Part shown: piece by piece, positions 46,472 to 53,707 of the stretch
Numbering within the stretch: position 1 is the first letter of the stretch
Layout of the letters: each line of letters opens with the position of its first letter
Assembly: GCF_007896845.1 (NCBI RefSeq)
Contig: NZ_VOHS01000007.1
Span: forward strand, 186,001 to 250,000
Direction: 5' to 3'
DNA: 64,000 nucleotides
Origin: Chitinophaga pinensis
GTDB taxonomy: Bacteria; Bacteroidota; Bacteroidia; Chitinophagales; Chitinophagaceae
Notes under the pieces: generated by a model
What the model saw: only the letters and a program-made list of their open reading frames with translations
What the model was told of the DNA's origin: nothing
Database searches by the model: none
Program-made: the position numbers and the translations under genes

Positions 46472-47067
46472 GAGCAGGGCTTGTCGCCACAGGATGCAAC
46501 TCAGTTAATTGCTGCCGGCAAGGCAGTAAAATGAATGTGTTCTTGAAAGTGGCGCCTGCACTAAGCATGCGAACATGCAGGCGCCGTTAATCAGGAGTTT
46601 ACATAGTCAAAATGTATTGCTTAACAAGATTGTTTCATGAGCTGAGGTGAAAAGAGTAATTACATAACCAAAGATTTGTACGTTACAAGATTGATTTTTA
46701 GTTGTTCAGAAGCATATTGATTGCTGCTGAACAGGGTTTTATATTCAATAGGAATGGTGTTTTATTTGTTTGATCTTCATGATTACCCTACAAAGATACA
46801 GGTGCATTACGCAGCCATCATGCGTAGTGAAAATAGCCTGAAAATATTCTGTAAACAGGTACTGCCGATATCGCAAACGTGGACTTGATATGGAGCTTGT
46901 GCTGAGTGGTGTTGTATGCTGTGAAATGTAGGTCTGATGTGGCTTTAGAGGTGTTCAGGTAACGCGGCAATAGCCGCCGGAGGTACCGGCAGCGATAAGA
47001 GGTATTTCAGTATAAAAAGATAAGATTCACATGATTATAAACAGTGTACAATACGATGGCAAAAATA
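46472..47067. other. Non-coding stretch with one strong hairpin
   Basis: 596 bp without a credible gene. A perfect 10-bp stem (GGCGCCTGCA at 46551-46560 with TGCAGGCGCC at 46576-46585) with a 15-nt loop is the only clear structure. On the minus strand it would lie upstream of the gene ending at 45896 and downstream of the one ending at 47068, so it may end that transcript. Confidence 0.45.
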
Positions 47068-47832
47068 CTATTCGCGTTGAATAATAGTACGCACTGACTG
47101 ATGATGAGATGTGATGAATGGCAGTTGTGCTGCATGATGCGCCGTGATCGTTTGTGTGGAGAAATATCGATGTATTACTGCCGGTATCTGCGGTGCCTGT
47201 ATAGCAATGATATCGGCTACAAGATGTTGTTTGTTTGCCGACAAAATGGCTCCGTTAAAGGCTCTTATCTGTAAGGTGATGATCAGTGTACCTATACCGG
47301 CAACATCCACAGGAAATATTGTTCCTTCAAAAGGAACGGTAGCATCAATACTGCAAGTGCTTGTTTGTGTGCCCATCACGCGGCGTGTTGTACAATCAAT
47401 CCGCGTAGCGATCATTTTTATTTCCAGTGCTGTAATGCCTTTGTATTGCCGCAATGTTTGTGCGGGTATATGCAGTGCATGATCCGCAGCAAAGAAAGGA
47501 CTTACAGGGAAGAAATGATCAGTACCGGCGCACTGATTAAATCGAAAACCTTTTATCGCGTTGATTTGATGGCCGGCGGATGGAATGAGTGTCTTTGTCA
47601 GCCGGTTGACATGCGTGCTGTCGCAATGCACATCCAATGCTGTATAGATAGCATGACGGATAAATGCTGCCTTTTTACTGGCCATACCGAATCGTTGTGC
47701 GGCGCGTTTTGTTGCAACGGACTGACGTATCGTATCCGGTGTGCCACGCAGGAAATGTGCACTTTTGCGGCGATAGCCGACTATGTTTCCCAGGCGGCCG
47801 GTGAATTGAATAACAGATGTTTGTTTTGCCAT
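47068..47832 (-). CDS. Conserved-looking Bacteroidota protein of unknown function
   Basis: A 254-residue protein. Its N-terminus QFTGRLGNIVGYRRKSAHFLRGTPDTIRQSVATKRAAQRFG resembles, from memory, the G-N-V-G-Y-R-x-G opening of DUF6266-like Bacteroidota proteins. The rest is beta-rich with many His and Thr, with no signal peptide or membrane span. Function unknown. The ATG at 47832 fits the conserved opening (MAKQTSVIQF). It lies just downstream of the Ro/Y-RNA terminator in the same direction but should be a separate transcript. Confidence 0.6.
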   Translation of the reverse strand: MAKQTSVIQFTGRLGNIVGYRRKSAHFLRGTPDTIRQSVATKRAAQRFGMASKKAAFIRHAIYTALDVHCDSTHVNRLTKTLIPSAGHQINAIKGFRFNQCAGTDHFFPVSPFFAADHALHIPAQTLRQYKGITALEIKMIATRIDCTTRRVMGTQTSTCSIDATVPFEGTIFPVDVAGIGTLIITLQIRAFNGAILSANKQHLVADIIAIQAPQIPAVIHRYFSTQTITAHHAAQLPFITSHHQSVRTIIQRE

Positions 47833-48040
47833 AATAATGTATACTGTTTGTATGTAAATATAGCATTACCAGCTGCTGTCGGGAGACGGACAAATTGTGG
47901 ATTGTCTAATGGTATTTCGGGTGTATCTGCGGATTATTTAAAGGTAATTCGGGTCGTGTTGAATAAGCGTTAACGTGTGTCGGGTACAATGTAGAGAATA
48001 ACGAAAAATATAAGTGGAAAGGCAAGGCAGTAGCCAATTT

Positions 48041-48076
48041 GAAAAATAATAAAAGGAGAAATGGATATTTCTCCCC
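48041..48076 (-). terminator. Terminator of the Ro/Y-RNA operon
   Basis: Read on the minus strand: GGAGAAAT-ATCC-ATTTCTCC (48074 to 48055), then TTTTATTATTTTTC. This is a textbook intrinsic terminator 60 nt after the last RNA unit. No other terminator-like structure with a T-run lies between the Ro stop codon and this point. Confidence 0.88.
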
Positions 48077-48135
48077 GGTTAACAAAGAATGAAAACTACA
48101 GCTTTTACGAAAAATTCACATGCATAAGAAAGATA

Positions 48136-48246
48136 AATCAGGGTTAAATCAGCAAACGCTTTGCTCCCATGTGAGCGTCTTTGTCCGCCGTGACGGACGC
48201 AGATGGAATCGAACCACGAAGTAACGCTTGTCTACGACACCTGATT
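48136..48246 (-). ncRNA. Y-RNA-like unit 5 with tRNA-like module
   Basis: About 111 nt. Ends pair: AATCAGG with CCTGATT. Shared core UGUCGU (48234-48239) and UUACUUCG (48217-48224), 9 nt apart; the spacer CAAGCG pairs with CGUUUG on the 3' side. The insert reads T-arm-like UGG-UUCGAUU-CCA (48204-48216), closed acceptor-like stem GUCCG...CGGAC (48183-48198), and D-arm-like GCUC-ACAUGG-GAGC (48163-48176). There is no anticodon arm. The consensus T-loop UUCGAUU is the best preserved in the array. Probably bound by the Ro protein encoded upstream. Confidence 0.8.
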
Positions 48247-48259
48247 AAAAAGGTGAAAA

Positions 48260-48397
48260 ATAGCAGGGTAAAAAGTTGGAAGCGACCATTCTAACGCTCT
48301 ACCAACTGAGCTACCTGCGACAATGTCAGACAGGGGAGGGCTCGAACCTCCGACCCATAGATTTTCCGAAGTAACGCTTTCCTACGACACCTGCTAT
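48260..48397 (-). ncRNA. Y-RNA-like unit 4 with tRNA-like module
   Basis: About 138 nt, closed by a perfect 8-bp end stem (ATAGCAGG with CCTGCTAT). Core UGUCGU (48384-48389), spacer AGGAAAGCG, then UUACUUCG (48367-48374); the spacer pairs with CGCUUCC near the 3' end. Insert: T arm GGAGG-UUCGAGC-CCUCC (48335-48351), acceptor-like CCUG...CAGG closed by a short loop, then a classical D arm GCUC-AGUUGGUA-GAGC (48296-48311). The D-loop AGUUGGUA is indistinguishable from a real tRNA's, but the order of arms is permuted and no anticodon arm exists. Confidence 0.85.
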
Positions 48398-48407
48398 AAG
48401 CACTTAT

Positions 48408-48555
48408 AAGAACGGGGTAATATCAGAGAAATAATTGTTTGGATCTCTGCCTATGCACTCGGCCACCCGTCTTGCGACGGAGGGGGATTTCAACCCCCGT
48501 AGGAGATTTTGTCGGTTTGGAGTCGATGTATTATTTCTCTACGACACCCATTCTT
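48408..48555 (-). ncRNA. Y-RNA-like unit 3, divergent core, tRNA-like module
   Basis: About 148 nt, the longest unit. End stem AAGAATGGG with CCCCGTTCTT; second stem AGAGAAAUAAU with AUUAUUUCUCU, a perfect 11 bp. UGUCGU is kept (48541-48546), but the UUACUUCG box is replaced by ACAUCGAC and the spacer is 11 nt. Insert: T arm GGGGG-UUGAAAU-CCCCC (48482-48498), acceptor CCGUC-GCAA-GACGG with a GNRA tetraloop (48467-48480), D arm GCC-GAGUGCAUA-GGC (48449-48463), the latter like a tRNA-Ser/Leu D arm. Confidence 0.82.
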
Positions 48556-48567
48556 AAAAATTTAAAA

Positions 48568-48654
48568 CATAAACAACAGAGGTAACAGCCGGAAGTGTTT
48601 GTAGTTCTACCTAAAAGAGCGAAGTAACACTTTCCCACGACACTCGTTGTTATG
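48568..48654 (-). ncRNA. Y-RNA-like unit 2, minimal, no tRNA-like module
   Basis: About 87 nt. End stem CATAACAACGAG with CTCTGTTGTTTATG (two bulged bases). Core UGUCGU (48637-48642) and UUACUUCG (48620-48627) are 9 nt apart; spacer GGAAAGUG pairs with CACUUCC. The loop holds only a short hairpin-like GUAGAACUAC. It shows the shared Ro-binding-type stem on its own, without effector module. Confidence 0.75.
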
Positions 48655-48661
48655 TTGGATT

Positions 48662-48793
48662 AACAGGATAAAAACCGATAAACCTTTTTCAAATACGTGC
48701 GCTACTATTGCGCTACCTGCCTTGCGACAAGATGGGATTTGCACCCACAACCCCGTATTCCCAACGAAGTAAGATTTATCAACGACACCTGTT
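48662..48793 (-). ncRNA. Y-RNA-like unit 1 with tRNA-like module
   Basis: About 132 nt, first unit after the Ro stop codon. End stem AACAGG with CCUGUU; second stem UUGAUAAAUC with GGUUUAUCGG. UGUCGU (48782-48787) and UUACUUCG (48765-48772) flank a 9-nt spacer. Insert: T arm UGGG-UGCAAAU-CCCA (48733-48747), acceptor-like CUUG-UCG-CAAG (48721-48731), D arm GCGC-AAUAGUA-GCGC (48699-48713). Confidence 0.82.
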
Positions 48794-48807
48794 GTCCGGT
48801 TATAATA

Positions 48808-48830
48808 CATCTCTCCCTTTTGGAGGGATG
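48808..48830 (-). other. Short hairpin between Ro stop codon and first RNA unit
   Basis: CATCCCTCC-AAAA-GGGAGAGATG on the minus strand forms a stem of about 9 bp with one mismatch. It has no T-run, so it is more likely an RNA processing or stability element than a terminator. Confidence 0.5.
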
Positions 48831-48858
48831 TATGAATCAGGTTAACAAGCATGAATTG

Positions 48859-50385
48859 CTATAGAGCAAGACCGGCAATTTCAGTGATAGCGTCACCTCC
48901 CCGGTCAATCGCGTCCAATATTCCGAAGATCTTGTCGCTCCATCCCGCAATGAGGAAAACATCATCCTGACGCACATCCAGAGGTACGGTGTTGTAACCC
49001 GCCAGATTGAACAGGTACAGCTTTGCGTTTGGCGCTATCTGCTTGTACTTTGCCCATTTAGCTGACATACTGTTGGATGCAGCGGCGTTGCCGGTGTTGC
49101 TATCCCACAGCTGTCCGTCGGTAAATAGCATTATTTTGTCAGCTACATATCTTTGATTGATCAGATCATCCAGCACGAGATAGCCGTTAGTGGAGTAACC
49201 CACTTCACCTTCTCTTCTGTAGAACTCATCGACATTACCGAGAATATTATCAGGAGACATGCTCACTCTTTTCCATGTATCACCGAACATACCTGTGATG
49301 ACGTGTTGGCACTTATGCTGTAACAGCATGGCCAGTAACAGTCCGATATCATACAGTAGTACGGTACTCTTTGGAGATACAGGTTGCTGCATAGAACCGG
49401 ATACGTCACATGCGATGACTACTTTTGTATGCTCGTCAAATCCTTTCAGGTGTTCAACACTGGTCTGCAATGCTTTTTCCAGTGCTCTTTTCAATTCAAT
49501 GATATTACCGTGCTGTATGTTCCTGATTTCTCTGTAAGCAGACAGGTAACGGAATGGCAACTGCTTTGCATGCATGACCGCCTTTTTATCGGCCAGCATC
49601 TCAGATACCTTCATCAGGTATTTTGTATCGACATTGTAATCAAGCATGTTACGCAGGTTTCGCAATGCCGCCATGTATCCCAGTTTTCCGCTTTCTATCA
49701 GTTCAGTCCATACCCATCTGAATGCTTCTTTTTTAGCATATTCAGAATCGTATTTTGCCTGACCTGCTGCAGACAAGGCCGTTTCCCATGTATAAGGCGT
49801 ATCCAGATTATCCTGTACGATCTTATCGAACAGCGCCTGCTGCTTGTCATCCTTAGCTTTCGGATGTACAATGAAGAGGGCATCTTTTAATGTGATGGCC
49901 GTCTTACGGTTATATTTAGCGAACTGGTATTCATCAAATTTATTGAAGGCGACAGCAAGTCCTTTCTGCAGCTGTTTACTCAGATTATTGAGCTTTTTAG
50001 TCTCTTTTCTTTCGTTTGCCACCGCATAGTAAGCCAGTACTTCTGTAATTTCGTCGGCCCGCTGGATAACGCGTCCAGTCAGTTTTCCTACCAGATCGTC
50101 TCCTTTGTGCACCTTTGCCAGTTCTACTGTCAATACCATTGGTACTGAACGCAGATACATCTTTTCTCTGGTGTAAACTGCCAGTCTTGCTACGAAGCCG
50201 GGATCATTTTTAGCGATCAGTGTACGCAGGCGTTCCAGCTTCTCTGTGCTTTTTTCATAAAACTGGTCTTGCAGAGAAGCGGTGACTACAGCACTGTACA
50301 GTTCCATTTCAGGTGTCAGGGTGTATGCCGCTGCTCCTTCGTGGTTGACTACTTGTTTGATAGTTTTGAGCTTGTTGAATCTCAT
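48859..50385 (-). CDS. rsr: Ro60 orthologue (TROVE-vWA RNA-binding protein)
   Basis: A 508-residue Ro-sixty-related protein. The ring-shaped TROVE/HEAT domain covers about residues 5-310 (TLTPEMELYSAVVTASLQDQFYEK, RLAVYTREKMYLRSVPMVLTVELA); the vWA domain with MIDAS DVSGSM (327-332), TNGYLVLDD and LFTDGQLW follows to the end. In known systems the ring binds Y RNAs on its outside and misfolded RNA ends in its cavity, aiding RNA decay with PNPase and stress survival. The ATG at 50385 (MRFNKLKTIKQVVNHEG) is the family start; the frame is open upstream but without similarity. Five Y-like RNA units follow on the same transcript. No rtcB is adjacent. Confidence 0.95.
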   Translation of the reverse strand: MRFNKLKTIKQVVNHEGAAAYTLTPEMELYSAVVTASLQDQFYEKSTEKLERLRTLIAKNDPGFVARLAVYTREKMYLRSVPMVLTVELAKVHKGDDLVGKLTGRVIQRADEITEVLAYYAVANERKETKKLNNLSKQLQKGLAVAFNKFDEYQFAKYNRKTAITLKDALFIVHPKAKDDKQQALFDKIVQDNLDTPYTWETALSAAGQAKYDSEYAKKEAFRWVWTELIESGKLGYMAALRNLRNMLDYNVDTKYLMKVSEMLADKKAVMHAKQLPFRYLSAYREIRNIQHGNIIELKRALEKALQTSVEHLKGFDEHTKVVIACDVSGSMQQPVSPKSTVLLYDIGLLLAMLLQHKCQHVITGMFGDTWKRVSMSPDNILGNVDEFYRREGEVGYSTNGYLVLDDLINQRYVADKIMLFTDGQLWDSNTGNAAASNSMSAKWAKYKQIAPNAKLYLFNLAGYNTVPLDVRQDDVFLIAGWSDKIFGILDAIDRGGDAITEIAGLAL

Positions 50386-50410
50386 GACCGTTTGTTTTTG
50401 TTTGATGATA

Positions 50411-50448
50411 CAAAGTTGGATGGCATATGCGCACTTTTTTTGCGCACT
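50411..50448 (-). promoter_or_regulatory. Probable Ro promoter with paired TGCGCA sites
   Basis: Minus-strand CAACTTTG (50418-50411) differs by one base from the -7 consensus and would give a leader of about 20 nt. Just upstream TGCGCACT occurs twice (50428-50435 and 50441-50448), each containing the palindrome TGCGCA, 13 bp apart, in the position of a regulator site. Confidence 0.5.
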
Positions 50449-50641
50449 AAAAACTTTTTTGTGATTTCTTTTAAAAAAAATGTGGCTATGGCTTGTCTGC
50501 GGGTATATAATATAGATACAGGAATCGCCTGCCGGGGAAAAATGTACAAGACATAGGGAAGAGTATCCATTTTCCGGCGATGGACTTTGTTGCAATTTTA
50601 CATCGTCAATAACGACAAACACACACATCAAACATAAAAAA

Positions 50642-51178
50642 ATGAAAACGTTCAATGTTCCATCAAGAGAAGAAGTAAGTGCCAACAATCAGACACTGTT
50701 TGACAATCTGAAAAAAGGTCTGGGTAAAGTACCTAACCTGTATGCGACAATGGCTTATTCCGAAAATGGTCTGGCTACTTACCTGGCATTATCAAACGGA
50801 AAAACATCATTGAAAGCAAAAGAGAAAGAAGTCGTAAATCTGGTAGTAAGTCAGGTGAATGAATGTGATTACTGTCTGGCGGCGCATACCTTTATTGGTA
50901 AACTGAATGGCTTTTCTGATGAACAGGTGATAGAGATCCGCAAGGGCGGTGCTTCTTTTGATCCTAAATTGAATGCACTGGCTGCACTGGTTAAGAATCA
51001 GGTGGAAAATAAGGGTAAAGTAGATCCTGCGTTGCTGGATGCGTTCTTTGCCGCAGGTTTTACCAACGAGAATCTGGTAGACGTGATCGTTGTGATAGGT
51101 GATAAGATGGTGACTAACTATCTGTATGCTGCGACAAAAGTACCGCTTGATTTCCCTGCTGCACCAGCATTATCTTAA
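50642..51178 (+). CDS. AhpD-like carboxymuconolactone decarboxylase-family protein
   Basis: A 178-residue all-helical protein with the AhpD redox motif E74-C75-D-Y-C78-x3-H82, as in alkylhydroperoxidase partners. Members reduce peroxides with thiols or recycle AhpC. It is divergent from the Ro operon across a 256-bp region, so the two may respond together to oxidative stress, in line with Ro's stress role elsewhere. The start MKTFNVPSREEV is typical. It is monocistronic with a terminator. Confidence 0.88.
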   Translation: MKTFNVPSREEVSANNQTLFDNLKKGLGKVPNLYATMAYSENGLATYLALSNGKTSLKAKEKEVVNLVVSQVNECDYCLAAHTFIGKLNGFSDEQVIEIRKGGASFDPKLNALAALVKNQVENKGKVDPALLDAFFAAGFTNENLVDVIVVIGDKMVTNYLYAATKVPLDFPAAPALS

Positions 51179-51205
51179 TAATTCTGTTTAATCATATATA
51201 GACGA

Positions 51206-51240
51206 CCGCGGGTCCTTTTACAAAGGGATTCGCGGTTTTC
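51206..51240 (+). terminator. Terminator of the AhpD-like gene
   Basis: CCGCGGGTCCTTT pairs with AAAGGGATTCGCGG (one mismatch or bulge), followed by TTTTC. Confidence 0.75.
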
Positions 51241-51324
51241 GCGTTTACAGACTTTATTAAAAGAAAAAGGCCCCCTCGTATAAACGAAGCGGCTTTACTT
51301 CCTGATTAACATAACCATAGTGAA

Positions 51325-52200
51325 CTAATATCTTCTTCGAAAACTTAATTTCTTAATCATGACGTCATCGTCTATATCGGAGATAAGGCAATTCTCGCTC
51401 AGCACTGTGTTAGCAGCGCCAAGCATGTACATGTATGTTCTGAGGGAATGAGTACAATCAGGTAACCACCCGAGGGAGGCATCCCCCAGTGAATCCAGGG
51501 GTATGCCATTGTGCACATGGTCATAACCAAATGCATCCAGCAGTGTAGGTATAAGGTCAGGCAGATTGTAATACCGTTCGCTGGTTGTGATCAGCGAATT
51601 GTGAAAAGAAACAAAAGCAGCGTCACCCACACAAGGCGATCCGAATGTGTATAAGCGGCAGGGATGCAGGGTGTAAGCATCTCCGACAGCAAACAACGTA
51701 GCCATCGCCGCACCCAGACCGTGACCGGTACATACCATAGGTTGCGTGTCATCTTCTGACTGCATATTGGTATAATGGATGCTATATCTGATATATTTCA
51801 ACAGCCCTTTGGGTTTTGTCTGCCCGGGCTCAGAAAAGGTCATTCCATTGTACATATCCAGAAATCCGGATACGACATTTCCACTGTTATTACCAAAAGG
51901 GCTGGGAGAAGGGAGTATATCGAGCCGCTCTGCCCAGTCAAGAAATTCGGCGGAGCCTCTTAGTGCCAGCACATAAGTAGCAGGTGCATCCGGTGAAAAG
52001 TTACTTCTGGCCAGAAAACCACTGTACGTAAGTCCTGCCTTGCCTTTACCTGTATCTTTTCTGTGGATATTATAGACCAGTGTATAACCCGGTGGAAAAA
52101 AGGGGTATTGTTCCTGTAAGGGACTTGATTCCTTTACCTCGTAGGCAGCGTCTATAAAATGAGCATATTTCAGTGCTATGGCCTGTGTTGACTTTACCAT
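51325..52200 (-). CDS. Class 3 lipase-fold protein lacking the nucleophile serine
   Basis: A 291-residue alpha/beta-hydrolase of the lipase class 3 group (Pfam Lipase_3). The nucleophile elbow reads TGHGLGAAMATLF instead of GHSLGG: residue 161 is Gly (codon GGT; AGT would be Ser). The rest of the site is kept: Asp215 in YNLPDLIPTL, His251 in DCTHSLRTYM, and FGSPCVGD. No signal peptide is visible. The protein is either inactive as a lipase, perhaps a binding protein, or carries a mutation or sequencing change at one base. No close partner gene. Confidence 0.82.
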   Translation of the reverse strand: MVKSTQAIALKYAHFIDAAYEVKESSPLQEQYPFFPPGYTLVYNIHRKDTGKGKAGLTYSGFLARSNFSPDAPATYVLALRGSAEFLDWAERLDILPSPSPFGNNSGNVVSGFLDMYNGMTFSEPGQTKPKGLLKYIRYSIHYTNMQSEDDTQPMVCTGHGLGAAMATLFAVGDAYTLHPCRLYTFGSPCVGDAAFVSFHNSLITTSERYYNLPDLIPTLLDAFGYDHVHNGIPLDSLGDASLGWLPDCTHSLRTYMYMLGAANTVLSENCLISDIDDDVMIKKLSFRRRY

Positions 52201-52300
52201 AAACCCTCTTGTTAATCAGTGAATATGCTGTGAATTTACCAGCATATTCACTGATCAGGGGGCCAAATGGCATAAAATGAGCTTTTAGGGGTATAAGTGG

Positions 52301-53107
52301 TTAAACCTGCGACATGGCGGGTTGAGGCTGAGGGGTTGTTTTCTTCTTTTTCAGCAGGTAATGGGCGATAATGATCTCAATCAGAGGGATCGCCATCAGG
52401 AGGCAAAGCGTGATCAGTATACCTTTCTGTATGCCTTTCAGGAAATGATCGATCTGGATCATGGCTATTTTGGCAAATAAGCCCATCCGGATAACCTCAT
52501 CGATGCGGGACGCCATCAGTTCCTTGCTGACGTCTTCATCCAATCCCAGTTTTTCCTTCAGGAGTTTGTGAATGGTGTGTTTGGCAAACTGCGCCATCCC
52601 TTTTCCTTTGGTCAGTTTTACCAGCCACGGTAAGATGACATTGCTGCCCTGTTGTAAAGTCTGCTGGTGTGCAAGCAATGAATCGTATTGTGTATAAATG
52701 ACTTCAGCTACGGCGTCTATCAGCTGGTCTGTAGTAAGGGTAGACAGATCTGCTTTATTGTCCCGCAGGAAACCACTTACAGCGGCTGATGTCTTTGCGT
52801 CAATTGACGAGGGGATATGTTCTATATAAACCGTCGTGTGTGCTTTGATATCTTTCCGCAGCCCATTAAAGAAACCCCATTTCATACCGAAAAAGCCGGC
52901 GAGGAGCGGTAAGAGTACAAAATAACTATAAGCCAGTATGCGAAGGGCTGTGTACCTGCGGGGAACCAATACTTTCTTACGGAAGACGATCAGCAGGATC
53001 AGTACCAGTAATAATGCACCTATTCCATATAAAACAGCACCTGTGATGATAGTGGCGGGATTAACAAAATCGCCAAGCTGGGATAGGGTTTTAAACATTT
53101 CTTTCAT
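52301..53107 (-). CDS. Membrane protein of unknown function
   Basis: A 268-residue protein with two N-terminal spans (about residues 20-43 and 57-77), a long helical extracytoplasmic part (about 85-220) and one C-terminal span (about 228-250) followed by KKKKTTPQPQP. No family recognised. It begins 83 bp downstream of a thioredoxin gene in the same direction. Topology suggests a membrane-anchored helical domain outside the cytoplasm. Confidence 0.65.
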   Translation of the reverse strand: MKEMFKTLSQLGDFVNPATIITGAVLYGIGALLLVLILLIVFRKKVLVPRRYTALRILAYSYFVLLPLLAGFFGMKWGFFNGLRKDIKAHTTVYIEHIPSSIDAKTSAAVSGFLRDNKADLSTLTTDQLIDAVAEVIYTQYDSLLAHQQTLQQGSNVILPWLVKLTKGKGMAQFAKHTIHKLLKEKLGLDEDVSKELMASRIDEVIRMGLFAKIAMIQIDHFLKGIQKGILITLCLLMAIPLIEIIIAHYLLKKKKTTPQPQPAMSQV

Positions 53108-53190
53108 ATTACAATGCTACAATGTGAAGTACTAAGATATATTAATTCTCTTCATACTTCATATTGCAGCATCGTTTATTATTGAACGGC

Positions 53191-53487
53191 TCAGGCATTC
53201 TGTCTGACAATCTGTTCAAGGTTATTAGCCGGTACTACGCCAGATTGACGCCATACAATTTTGCCTTGCTTAAAAAGGATGAGGGTAGGTACACCCTGTA
53301 CATTGTATGCATTGGCTGCAGCCGGGTTTTTGTCTACATCTACTTTCAAAATAGTGGCGGCATCACCTATCTTCTGCTTCAACTGATCCAATATCGGCGC
53401 CTGCATTTTACAAGGGCCACACCATGTAGCGAAGAAGTCAACCAATACGGGTTTATCACTGTTTATAATTTCTGAAAATGTTGCCAT
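53191..53487 (-). CDS. trxA: Thioredoxin
   Basis: A 98-residue single-domain cytoplasmic thioredoxin with active site W22-C-G-P-C26 and the cis-proline in QGVPTLILF. It reduces disulfides using thioredoxin reductase. It is slightly shorter than E. coli TrxA (109) but complete. Its own promoter is likely, as the upstream AKR gene is on the other strand. Confidence 0.94.
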   Translation of the reverse strand: MATFSEIINSDKPVLVDFFATWCGPCKMQAPILDQLKQKIGDAATILKVDVDKNPAAANAYNVQGVPTLILFKQGKIVWRQSGVVPANNLEQIVRQNA

Positions 53488-53707
53488 GATCTATAACTGT
53501 TAGTCTGTATATGGTATCACAAAAAATATGCAAAAGTGCCATTCCCTGTAGTTGTGGCAGTCCCTGCTATTTTTTGAGATAGCCGGGAAGGGAGCGTGAT
53601 TTCCTTTAAATTTACAGATATATCTGTAAAAAGTACAAAGGCTGAAAATCATGTAATTATGACCTTTGTGCAGCTATCTAATTCTTTAATATTTTAACGT
53701 GAATAAA

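Noticed and set aside
47365..47973. 202-codon plus-strand frame
   Set aside because: Opposite the unknown gene at 47068-47832, whose opening resembles a Bacteroidota family. The plus frame is Cys-rich without pattern.
48163..48747. Possible genuine tRNA genes on the minus strand
   Set aside because: D- and T-arm-like pieces are present but in permuted order (T before D), the acceptor ends are joined by a short loop, and no anticodon arm exists in any unit.
48136..48793. Possible CRISPR array because of recurring boxes
   Set aside because: Spacing varies (about 87-148 nt), the repeats are short and imperfect, each unit folds on itself, and no cas gene is near.
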